From an uncultured Oscillospiraceae bacterium (GTDB lineage: Bacteria > Bacillota > Clostridia > Oscillospirales > Ruminococcaceae), in contig CAJTZM010000010.1 of assembly GCA_910583935.1 (NCBI GenBank), positions 23,920-87,919 on the forward strand: 64,000 bases of DNA, given 5' to 3'. Each line of letters opens with the position of its first letter. The first letter of the stretch is position 1. The notes below the pieces were generated by a model, which saw only the letters and a list, made by a program, of their open reading frames with translations, did no database searches and had not been told where the DNA came from. The position numbers and the translations under genes are program-made. Shown here piece after piece: positions 43,485 to 50,444 of this stretch.

Positions 43485-44900
43485 ATGGACCCGGACGGTA
43501 GTTTATTGACCCACAGTATTTTGGCGGCGCCTGCCGCCTCGCTCAATGTTTGGGCGGTGCACACCGCGCCGCCTGCCGCTTTGGCGCTTTGTATCGGGCT
43601 GTTTGTTTTGTTTTTGGTCCTGTGCGCCTTTTTCACACTGTGTGAAACCGCTTTGGAGGAGTACTCGGAAAGCCGGCTGGAAAAGCTGGCGGCGGAGGGG
43701 GACCGGCGGGCGGCGCTGTTTTTGCAGATGGCCCAGCGGTATTCCTCGCTGGCGGCTAAGGTCCGCGCCGGATTTGTGCTTTCGGTTATGGCCTGCGAAG
43801 GAATGCTTTTGGCCGGCCCTTCCACCTGGCTTGCCGCCGCGCTGGCGCAGAAGCAAGGGATCGGGATCAGTCTGGCGCTTGCGTTGTCCGTGGCGCTGAG
43901 CATTCTGGTTGGCGCGGCGCTGGTGCTGATTGCAGGATATCTGCTGCCGCGGCATCTGGCTTGGCGAGACCCGAACCGGACGGCCTGCAGCGCCGCTGGT
44001 CCGCTGCAGTTCTGCATTCGGCTGGTTTCGCCGCTGGGCGCTTTCTGCCGGCTGATTTCCAACGGCATTCTGCGCCTGATGGGGATAGACCCCAACACCG
44101 ATCCCCAGGAGGGCACCGAGGAGGACATCCGGGAGATGGTGGACGCGGGCAATGAGAAGGGGCTGATCCCCCAAAGCGAACGGGAAATGATTTATAATGT
44201 ATTTGAGTTCGACGACCGCACCGCCGAGGATGTAATGACCCATCGCACCGAAATCGAGGCGGTGCAGGCGGATAACGACATTGACGACGCGCTGAAAATC
44301 GCCATTGAGGAGGGCTTTTCCCGGATCCCTGTGTATGAAGACACACTGGACAATGTGGTGGGCATTTTGTACGCGAAGGATCTTTTGATGCTCATCGGTA
44401 AGGGCGATCAGGGTCCCCGCACCATCCGGGCGCTGATGCGTCCGGCCCTGTATGTGCCGGAAAGCACCCGCTGCCGGGATTTGTTCCGCCAGTTCCAGCA
44501 GAAAAAGGTGCAGATTGCCATTGTGGTGGACGAATACGGCGGCACCTCCGGCATGGTCACCATGGAGGATCTGCTGGAGTCGATTGTAGGCGAAATCCAG
44601 GACGAATACGATGAGGAGGAAGAGCTGGTCACCCGAATTTCCGACGGAGTTTATCATATTGACGGCTCTGCGGATTTAGAGGACGTGCAGCGTTTTCTGC
44701 CGCTGGAGGTTTTGGAGGAGGCGGATTACGACACCCTAAGCGGCCTTTTGACCGATGCTTTGGGCCGTATCCCCGTCCCGGGTGAGCACCCGGAGGTGAC
44801 TTTGTCCGGCATTCGGTTTACGGTACTGGAGATGGATGAAAGGCGCATCGGCCGGGTCAAGGCGGAGGTGCTGCCGCCGGAACCGGAGGAAGAAGCCTGA
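43485..44900 (+). CDS. CNNM/CorC-family (hemolysin-like) transporter
   Basis: A 471-residue membrane protein of the hemolysin-C/CNNM family, which in bacteria is linked to magnesium or cobalt efflux. The N-terminal DUF21 domain has four hydrophobic segments (about 35-60, 95-115, 125-155 and 165-185), with FFTLCETALEEYSESRLEKL. Two CBS domains follow (DVMTHRTEIEAVQADNDIDD and DQGPRTIRALMRPALYVPES). The C-terminal CorC_HlyC domain includes GVYHIDGSADLEDVQRFLPL. AGGAGG lies upstream. The gene stands alone with its own promoter and terminator. Confidence 0.92.
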   Translation: MDPDGSLLTHSILAAPAASLNVWAVHTAPPAALALCIGLFVLFLVLCAFFTLCETALEEYSESRLEKLAAEGDRRAALFLQMAQRYSSLAAKVRAGFVLSVMACEGMLLAGPSTWLAAALAQKQGIGISLALALSVALSILVGAALVLIAGYLLPRHLAWRDPNRTACSAAGPLQFCIRLVSPLGAFCRLISNGILRLMGIDPNTDPQEGTEEDIREMVDAGNEKGLIPQSEREMIYNVFEFDDRTAEDVMTHRTEIEAVQADNDIDDALKIAIEEGFSRIPVYEDTLDNVVGILYAKDLLMLIGKGDQGPRTIRALMRPALYVPESTRCRDLFRQFQQKKVQIAIVVDEYGGTSGMVTMEDLLESIVGEIQDEYDEEEELVTRISDGVYHIDGSADLEDVQRFLPLEVLEEADYDTLSGLLTDALGRIPVPGEHPEVTLSGIRFTVLEMDERRIGRVKAEVLPPEPEEEA

Positions 44901-44951
44901 CGCAGATGTAAAAGCGCCTTTTCCTTAAGTGTAAGGCTTCATAAAGAGGTT

Positions 44952-44990
44952 AAGGGCAAGACAGCCTTCCTGGTTTGTCTTGCCCTTTTT
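44952..44990 (+). terminator. Terminator of the CNNM gene
   Basis: AAGGGCAAGACA (44952-44963) pairs with TGTCTTGCCCTT (44976-44987), followed by T residues. Confidence 0.88.
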
Positions 44991-45061
44991 ATACTGCGAC
45001 CCTATCCTCGAAAGAACCATAAAAGGGAGCGCTAAAATAGGATTTTATAAGAGGGAGCTAT

Positions 45062-45928
45062 ATGGGAAGAAACATAAAATACAAACCCGATAATTTGTGC
45101 ATTGCAATATTTACATTTTGTCTGCTTATTAGATTTGCTGAGTATTTTCTAATTGAAACAGACAAAACGACTATTGGAGAAAATATATTTCACAAGGCTA
45201 TCGGAGTGATTCTTTTAGCAGTGACATTAAAAATCTTACATCTTACATGGAGTGATATTGGATTTCAAAGAAGCGGCTTTGTAAGCAGCCTTTTAAAAGG
45301 TTTATTATTGGGAAGTGTTTGCTTTATTCTTTCATATGGGTTAGAATTCGCAATTTTGGCTCTGCAGGACAATCCGGCACATTTTGAAATATATATTAGC
45401 AGCTTTACTTTAACTGATTCTCAAGTAAAAAACACCGATTTCCTTTTCTTTTTGTTATGCGTATTGTTCAATGCCGTCAATGTTTGGATGGAGGAGGGCG
45501 TTTTCCGCGGTTTGTTTATCAAAATGCTCTGTGAAACAAAGCCATTTATGACAGCGAATGGTATTGCTGCATTTTTATTTGGTATCTGGCACATTGTAAT
45601 GCCAATCAGAAGTTATATAAATGGCGAAATGTCATTTGCAGTAATGGTTTTTTTGGGTATTGGTTATGTGATCCTCTCTGGCGTTATGGGAATTAAATGG
45701 GGGCTACTTTACCGCATAACGGGAAATATATGGGCAGGACTTGGCGACCATTTATTTAATAATACCGTTGCTACAAATATGCTGCATGTCGTTTCTCCAA
45801 GGGGCGCAGACGAATTGCAAATTGTCCGAATTATGGCTGCCCAGCTTATTTCCTTTGCCTTTGTATTGATCCTTTATTATGACAAGAACAAAAAGGCAAA
45901 TAAATTCCCGTTTGTTGTTGGGCCATGA
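45062..45928 (+). CDS. CPBP-family intramembrane glutamic endopeptidase
   Basis: A 288-residue multi-span membrane protein of the CAAX protease/bacteriocin-processing (CPBP, Abi) family. The catalytic EExxxR motif is EEGVFRG with Glu144/Glu145 and Arg149. The second conserved histidine is in FLFGIWH (His177), and a third His/Asn group is in AGLGDHLFNN (His230). Relatives serve in bacteriocin immunity or membrane-protein cleavage. It is clearly richer in A/T than its neighbours and lies alone at the start of the accessory part, which suggests recent acquisition. AGAGGGAG precedes the ATG. Confidence 0.87.
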   Translation: MGRNIKYKPDNLCIAIFTFCLLIRFAEYFLIETDKTTIGENIFHKAIGVILLAVTLKILHLTWSDIGFQRSGFVSSLLKGLLLGSVCFILSYGLEFAILALQDNPAHFEIYISSFTLTDSQVKNTDFLFFLLCVLFNAVNVWMEEGVFRGLFIKMLCETKPFMTANGIAAFLFGIWHIVMPIRSYINGEMSFAVMVFLGIGYVILSGVMGIKWGLLYRITGNIWAGLGDHLFNNTVATNMLHVVSPRGADELQIVRIMAAQLISFAFVLILYYDKNKKANKFPFVVGP

Positions 45929-45936
45929 TAAAAGAG

Positions 45937-45969
45937 CACCCGCCCAAAAACGACTGCTTTTAGCGGGTG
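45937..45969. terminator. Possible terminator between CPBP and GNAT genes
   Basis: CACCCGC (45937-45943) pairs with GCGGGTG (45963-45969) around a T-rich loop, placed between two convergent genes. The T tail is weak. Confidence 0.5.
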
Positions 45970-46043
45970 TCAGCTTTCTTATGGAAGGCCGCCCGAGAAT
46001 ACGCGCTTTTTTAGGGCGAAAAATCGCTGCCCTTTGTGCTTTA

Positions 46044-46589
46044 TTACCGGCGCAGCTGCTCATATTCCTCCCGCAAAAGCGAGTAGCAGACGTTGTCCAG
46101 CACCTGTCCGTCAAACCGGACGGTCCCCCGGCGCAGCGTTCCCTCATAGCGAAAGCCGCATTTTTCGATGACCCGCCGAGACCGGCTGTTAAACGGATAG
46201 TGATAGACGGTCACCATTTCCAGGCAAAGGGTTTCGAAGGCGTAGCGCAGCACCGCCTGGGCTGCCTCGGTCATAAGCCCTTGGCCCCAGCAGTCGGCGC
46301 TTAAAGCGTAGCCCAGCATCCGGCAGTTGGGATTGTCCCGGCGCTTGTCCTCGTGCAGACCCACCGAACCGATGACCCGGCGGGTCTGGCGGTCCACCAG
46401 CGCCCAAACGTCTCCGGCCTCCATGAATTTCCACATCACGTTCCGAGAGGTGCCTTTGTCCTCGTGAGGCGGCCATCCCGCTGCGGGCCCTACCTCCGGA
46501 TGCCGGCAGTAGGCGAAAAAATCGTCCACATCCGTTTCCCGCCAGCCGCGCAGAAGCAGCCGCGGGGTCTCCAGCTCACTGTATTTCAT
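46044..46589 (-). CDS. GNAT-family N-acetyltransferase (RimJ/RimL type)
   Basis: A 181-residue acetyltransferase. It begins ETPRLLLRGWRETDVDDFFA, the usual RimJ/RimL opening. The acetyl-CoA loop is in LSADCWGQGLMTEAAQAVLR, and the late strand motif is NSRSRRVIEKCGFRYEGTLR. Such enzymes acetylate protein N termini or small molecules; the substrate is not known. The ATG overlaps the stop of the mechanosensitive channel gene, so the two are translated together. Confidence 0.9.
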   Translation of the reverse strand: MKYSELETPRLLLRGWRETDVDDFFAYCRHPEVGPAAGWPPHEDKGTSRNVMWKFMEAGDVWALVDRQTRRVIGSVGLHEDKRRDNPNCRMLGYALSADCWGQGLMTEAAQAVLRYAFETLCLEMVTVYHYPFNSRSRRVIEKCGFRYEGTLRRGTVRFDGQVLDNVCYSLLREEYEQLRR

Positions 46590-47449
46590 TTCTTCCCCTT
46601 CCTTCCCTGCGGGCGGTCAAGGCCTTCATCCTTGTTTCGCCTGCCGTTTTCCATCAGATGCACGTTCAGGTGTGGATAGGACATCTGCACCCCGTTTTCC
46701 GTAAAGGTCCGGCGGACCTGCTCCAACAGACTATAGTATACATCCCAATAATCGGCGGTTTTGACCCATGCCCTTATTACGTATTGGACGCTGCTGTCTT
46801 GATATTCGCTGACGCCGATAAAGGGCGGCGGATCCTCCAGCACGCCGCCTGCCGCCTCCAGCGCCTGCCGCAGCGCCGTCTTTACCGTTTGGGTATCGTC
46901 GCCGTACGAGGCGCAGACCATCAGGTCCACCCGGCGGGTAGCCCGGGCGGAAAAGTTGGTGACCCGCGCGCCGGCAACATCGTTGTTAGGCAGGTAAACC
47001 ACCTTATTGTCCGGGGTGGATAAGCAGGTATAGATCAGCCCGATTTCCTGCACCGTTCCGCTGACCGTGCCCACATCCACATAATCGCCGACCACAAAGG
47101 GCTTGGCCGCCAGTACCATCAGCCCGCCGGCCAGCTTGGCCAGCGAATCCTGCACCGCCAGAGAAACGGCCAGGCCCACAACGCCCAGCACTGTCACCAG
47201 AGAGGTGACCGGGATCCCGAGGCTGTCGGCGACGATCAGTGCCGTTAAAAACAAAAGGGCGAACTTGGCGGCAGAACGGATAAAGTGGTGCAGGCTTTTT
47301 TCCACCTGCAGCTTTCGAAGCATCCGATCCACCAGCTTCATTACAAGCTTTGCGCCGCCCAGGCAGACGCCCAGCAGCAGAAGGGCGGTGAGAAGATTCC
47401 CCGCCGAAAGCGGACCGATCTGGTAATGCATCAGTTCCTCCAGCTTCAC
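46586..47449 (-). CDS. Small-conductance mechanosensitive channel (MscS family)
   Basis: A 287-residue channel of the cytoplasmic membrane that releases solutes on hypo-osmotic shock. Three spans occupy about residues 15-38, 62-85 and 90-120; the pore-lining third helix carries the Gly/Ala-rich GVVGLAVSLAVQDSLAKLAGG-type pattern. The MscS beta domain follows with FVVGDYVDVGTVSGTVQEIG and YLPNNDVAGARVTNFS. Translation probably begins at a GTG behind GGGGGG; a longer frame with an in-frame TTG 24 bases earlier is less likely. It is the first gene of a pair with the GNAT gene. Confidence 0.92.
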   Translation of the reverse strand: MKLEELMHYQIGPLSAGNLLTALLLLGVCLGGAKLVMKLVDRMLRKLQVEKSLHHFIRSAAKFALLFLTALIVADSLGIPVTSLVTVLGVVGLAVSLAVQDSLAKLAGGLMVLAAKPFVVGDYVDVGTVSGTVQEIGLIYTCLSTPDNKVVYLPNNDVAGARVTNFSARATRRVDLMVCASYGDDTQTVKTALRQALEAAGGVLEDPPPFIGVSEYQDSSVQYVIRAWVKTADYWDVYYSLLEQVRRTFTENGVQMSYPHLNVHLMENGRRNKDEGLDRPQGRKGKK

Positions 47450-47624
47450 GCAGAACCCCCCCTTTTTTTTCAAATGGCCCGGGCCGGATTTTTACAGCTA
47501 TTTTACCACAAACGGCGGGGAATGGCAACGGGACTGGCTTTTGCTTTTTTTAGGGTTACAACCAGCTGTTGGCTCGTTCCCGGTTTCTCCATCCCACTGC
47601 CCTGCAGATCAGTCGCCAGTCGCC

Positions 47625-47653
47625 TTGACTTTTACGCGTGCGTATAATATAAT
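47625..47653 (+). promoter_or_regulatory. Promoter of the Xre-type regulator, containing an inverted repeat
   Basis: TTGACT (47625-47630) and TATAAT (47648-47653) are 17 bases apart. The spacer holds TACGCGTGCGTA (47633-47644), a short palindrome with arms TACG and CGTA. A related palindrome lies further downstream before the regulator gene. Confidence 0.7.
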
Positions 47654-47746
47654 AAAGGAAACTTTTTTGGAAAGCTATTCCAAGATTTCGGAGTGTTTTC
47701 TTGTTTTGCGAATATGTCTTGAAGGCGCGAAACAGGGGATGATTCA

Positions 47747-47760
47747 TACGCGGACGCGTA
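47747..47760. promoter_or_regulatory. Palindrome, possible operator of the Xre regulator
   Basis: TACGCGGACGCGTA has perfect 6-base arms around GA. It lies 32 bases before the regulator gene and resembles the palindrome inside the promoter spacer, so the two could form a paired operator. Confidence 0.5.
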
Positions 47761-47791
47761 GTTTTCAGGGCGAGAAAAAAGGAGAAGCATT

Positions 47792-48118
47792 ATGTCGAAT
47801 TTATATATAACGCTGACGGGTCTGTGTGAAAAACGCCGGATCACCCTGTACCGCATGTGCAGGGATACGGGAATCCAGCCCAGCGTTATGACCGATTTAA
47901 AAATGGGCCGCCGCAGGACCGTCAAGGCGGAAACGGCGGCGAAGCTGGCGGACTACTTCGGGGTTACGGTACACGACCTGCTGGGCGCACAGGCAGCGCC
48001 GCTGCCGCCGGAGCTTTTAAAGTTCGAGCTGTTCGGCGGAGAGGCCACCGACCAGCAGCTGGAGGAGGTCCGGCAGTTCGCAAAATTTGTCAAGGAGCGG
48101 GACGCCTGCCGTCCCTGA
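47792..48118 (+). CDS. Xre/Cro-CI family helix-turn-helix regulator
   Basis: A 108-residue DNA-binding protein. The HTH lies at about 8-65, with LTGLCEKRRITLYRMCRDTG, IQPSVMTDLKMGRR as recognition helix and AAKLADYFGVTVHDLL as the closing helix. The C-terminal 35 residues (LFGGEATDQQLEEVRQFAKF) are a helical extension that may dimerise. AGGAGAAG precedes the ATG. A strong promoter with a palindrome in its spacer and a second palindrome in the leader suggest autoregulation. It starts a rightward trio with the GIY-YIG and nucleotidyltransferase genes. Confidence 0.85.
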   Translation: MSNLYITLTGLCEKRRITLYRMCRDTGIQPSVMTDLKMGRRRTVKAETAAKLADYFGVTVHDLLGAQAAPLPPELLKFELFGGEATDQQLEEVRQFAKFVKERDACRP

Positions 48119-48160
48119 CTGCCGGGATGGGGCAAATATCCGGCTTGCAGAGGTTTATCC

Positions 48161-48430
48161 ATGTGCTATGTCTATATCGTCCGCTGTGCGGACCAAACCC
48201 TTTATACCGGCTGGACCAACGATCTTGCCCGCAGGGTGGCCGCCCACAACAGCGGCCAGGGAGCCAAATACACCCGGTCCCGCCGGCCGGTGGAGCTGGT
48301 GTATGCCGAGGTCTGCCAGGACAAAAGGTCCGCCATGCGGCGGGAATGGCAGATTAAAAGGCTGCGGACCGAACAGAAGCGGCGGCTGATCGGCTCCGGC
48401 AAAATAACCGGACAAGAGGAGACGCAATAA
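48161..48430 (+). CDS. GIY-YIG nuclease-superfamily protein (UPF0213/YhbQ type)
   Basis: An 89-residue single-domain protein. The GIY-YIG motif appears as CYVYIVRCADQTLYTGWTND, followed by the conserved Arg in LARRVAAHNSGQGAKYTRSR and the Glu in MRREWQIKRL. The family is thought to have structure-specific DNA nuclease activity. It starts with AGAGG upstream and ends 1 base before the next ATG, suggesting an operon with the nucleotidyltransferase gene. Confidence 0.88.
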   Translation: MCYVYIVRCADQTLYTGWTNDLARRVAAHNSGQGAKYTRSRRPVELVYAEVCQDKRSAMRREWQIKRLRTEQKRRLIGSGKITGQEETQ

Positions 48431-48431
48431 A

Positions 48432-49232
48432 ATGGAATATCCCAAGGTGCTGGATGAAATAAAAGTCTTCTACGAAAAAACCCTACAGGAAAACCTGGTG
48501 GGAATCTATGTCCACGGCTCCATCGCCTTTGGATGTTTTCGGTGGGAGAAAAGCGATATTGATTTTTTGGTAGTGACCCGGCAGGAGCCCTTCGATGCCC
48601 AAAAGCAGGAGCTGGTCCGAAAGCTATTGGAGCTGGACCGGAAGGGGTTTTGTCCCCCTAAGGGTTTTGAGATGAGCGCCGTTTTGGCAGAGCACTGCCG
48701 GGATTTTGTGTATCCCACCCCCTACACGCTTCATTACTCCAGTGCGTATAGCCGGCAGTGCCGGGAGGATTTGCCCGGCTTTTGCCAAAGAATGCGGGGG
48801 ACCGACCGGGACCTGGCGGCCCATTTTACCGTTTTGCGGGCGGAGGGCTTTGCTTTGTGCGGCGCGCCGGTGCAGGAGGTGTTCGGGCCGGTGCCCAAGG
48901 CGTGCTATCTCGACAGCATTCTGGGGGACGCGAAGGATGCGCAGCAGGGCATCGTGCAGGATCCGGTTTATTTTATTTTAAATTTATGCCGGGTACTGGC
49001 CTATCAGCGGGAGGAGAAGGTTCTCTCCAAAAAGGACGGCGGCCTGTGGGGACTGACCGCCCTGCCGGGCCGATACCATCCTGTGGTACAGGCGGCGCTT
49101 TCGTCCTACGGCGGCGGTGAGCCCCTCGATCTAGACCCGGACAGACTGCGGGACTTTTCGGGGTATCTTCTCGGGCAGATTTTCCCCGGTTTTTCTGAAA
49201 AATCAGAAAAAGATGCAAATTTCGGATTGTAA
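48432..49232 (+). CDS. Aminoglycoside adenylyltransferase-like nucleotidyltransferase (DUF4111)
   Basis: A 266-residue protein. The N-terminal nucleotidyltransferase motif is YVHGSIAFGCFRWEKSDIDF, with the GS and D-x-D metal ligands. The C-terminal helical half (DUF4111) contains ILNLCRVLAYQREEKVLSKK, as in AadA/ANT(9) enzymes that adenylylate streptomycin or spectinomycin. The chromosomal homologue may have another substrate, so resistance is only a possibility. It is the last gene of the trio; 258 bases without a recognised feature follow. Confidence 0.83.
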   Translation: MEYPKVLDEIKVFYEKTLQENLVGIYVHGSIAFGCFRWEKSDIDFLVVTRQEPFDAQKQELVRKLLELDRKGFCPPKGFEMSAVLAEHCRDFVYPTPYTLHYSSAYSRQCREDLPGFCQRMRGTDRDLAAHFTVLRAEGFALCGAPVQEVFGPVPKACYLDSILGDAKDAQQGIVQDPVYFILNLCRVLAYQREEKVLSKKDGGLWGLTALPGRYHPVVQAALSSYGGGEPLDLDPDRLRDFSGYLLGQIFPGFSEKSEKDANFGL

Positions 49233-49496
49233 AACAAGGTCTATAAAAAGATGAAAAATAGGAGATTGAAAAAATACTTTTTGAGAATTTTCCATCCCAA
49301 TATTCCTTTTGATAGGAATAATCCACGATATGTGCTGTCACGAGACGGAGTGGATAAAATATTAGAAAAATTATGAAAAAAGAAGGAAAATTTTGTTTAG
49401 ACACTGTTTTGTGACTTTTATGTTACCTATATTTGCTATAAATAAAGTAAAGAAAATGGAAGACTAATGGCTTGACTTATTTGGGAGGGCTTGCAT

Positions 49497-50444
49497 ATGA
49501 AAAAAATAAAGAGAGGGAGCGGGCTGGCTGCTTGGATTCTGTCGTCAGTTTTGTTAGTGGGTCTTTTCCCGCTGAATGCTTTTGCTACGGAACCGGATAA
49601 AGGGCATGCGCACACCGAAGAATGCTACGAAACGGTCTTAGTCTGTGAGGAGACGGAGACCGCCGGGCATGTCCATGAAGAAAATTGCTGGCAGACCGAG
49701 CAGGTATTGACCTGCGAGGAGGAGCACGAGCATACAGAGGAATGCTATGTGGAGCCGTCGCTGGTCTGCGGACTGGAAGAATCGGACAGCGTCCATACGC
49801 ATACGGACGAATGCTATCAAAAGGTGCTGGTCTGCGAAGATAAGGCGGCAGACAGCGATACCAGTCTCTCGGAAGAGGAGCTGGCGGCGGTACAGCAGCT
49901 GATGGATGCCATCGACCGTTTTTTAGAAAAATATGATCCCCAGCAGGAGTATGGTGAGGAAGAGCTGGCGGCTCTGAGACAAGAGTGGGAGGAGATCCAG
50001 GCGTCTTTCGAGGCGTTATGTGAGGAAGCCCGGCTGCTGGTAAGCAACTACGACGCGTTTGCAGAGATTTTGCTGGAGGACTCCGGTGATTCCGAACAGA
50101 ATCCGCCAGTGGTTTCCCAGGCGGTTTTGGACCTGACCGATGCCATCGATCGGTTCCTGACCGGCTTTGACCCGGAAAAAGACTACACCGAAGAGGAGCA
50201 GGCAGCGCTGATTGAAAGCTTGGAAGAAATCCAGGCGGCGTTTGAAGCGCTGAGCGAGGAAGAACAGCTACAAGTGGTCAACTATCCGGAGATTTTGTCT
50301 ATAATACAGGACGGGGGGGGGTATTCTCCGCCGGTACGGAAAGCGTTGCGACGATCGGCGAAAAGACCTATGAATCGCTGGAGGAGGCTTTGGAAGCGGC
50401 GCAAAACGGCGATGAGATCGTATTGCAGCAGGATGTGGCGTTAG
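49497..50444 (+). CDS. N-terminal part of a frame-interrupted LPxTG surface adhesin
   Basis: The exported front half of a very large surface protein. A signal peptide of about 30 residues ends FPLNAFA. Four Cys/His-rich repeats follow (HAHTEECYETVLVC, HVHEENCWQ..., HEHTEECY..., HTHTDECY...), which may bind metal or form disulphides. Two helical repeats of about 70 residues come next, each with AIDRFL and an EEELAAL/EEEQAAL segment. The reading frame breaks in a run of nine G at 50313-50321; after it the frame gives about 41 unrelated residues and stops. One extra G, or two fewer, would join it to the downstream frame. The ATG at 49497 has GGGAGGG 7 bases upstream. Confidence 0.85.
   Translation: MKKIKRGSGLAAWILSSVLLVGLFPLNAFATEPDKGHAHTEECYETVLVCEETETAGHVHEENCWQTEQVLTCEEEHEHTEECYVEPSLVCGLEESDSVHTHTDECYQKVLVCEDKAADSDTSLSEEELAAVQQLMDAIDRFLEKYDPQQEYGEEELAALRQEWEEIQASFEALCEEARLLVSNYDAFAEILLEDSGDSEQNPPVVSQAVLDLTDAIDRFLTGFDPEKDYTEEEQAALIESLEEIQAAFEALSEEEQLQVVNYPEILSIIQDGGGYSPPVRKALRRSAKRPMNRWRRLWKRRKTAMRSYCSRMWR
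50313..50321 (+). repeat. Homopolymer of nine G: candidate phase-variation switch
   Basis: The tract lies inside the adhesin gene and is the exact point where the reading frame changes. With nine G the gene is out of frame; ten or seven would restore it. Confidence 0.85.

Noticed and set aside
48432..49232. Assigning streptomycin/spectinomycin resistance
   Set aside because: The nucleotidyltransferase motif is present, but chromosomal DUF4111 proteins vary in substrate and nothing in the sequence decides it.
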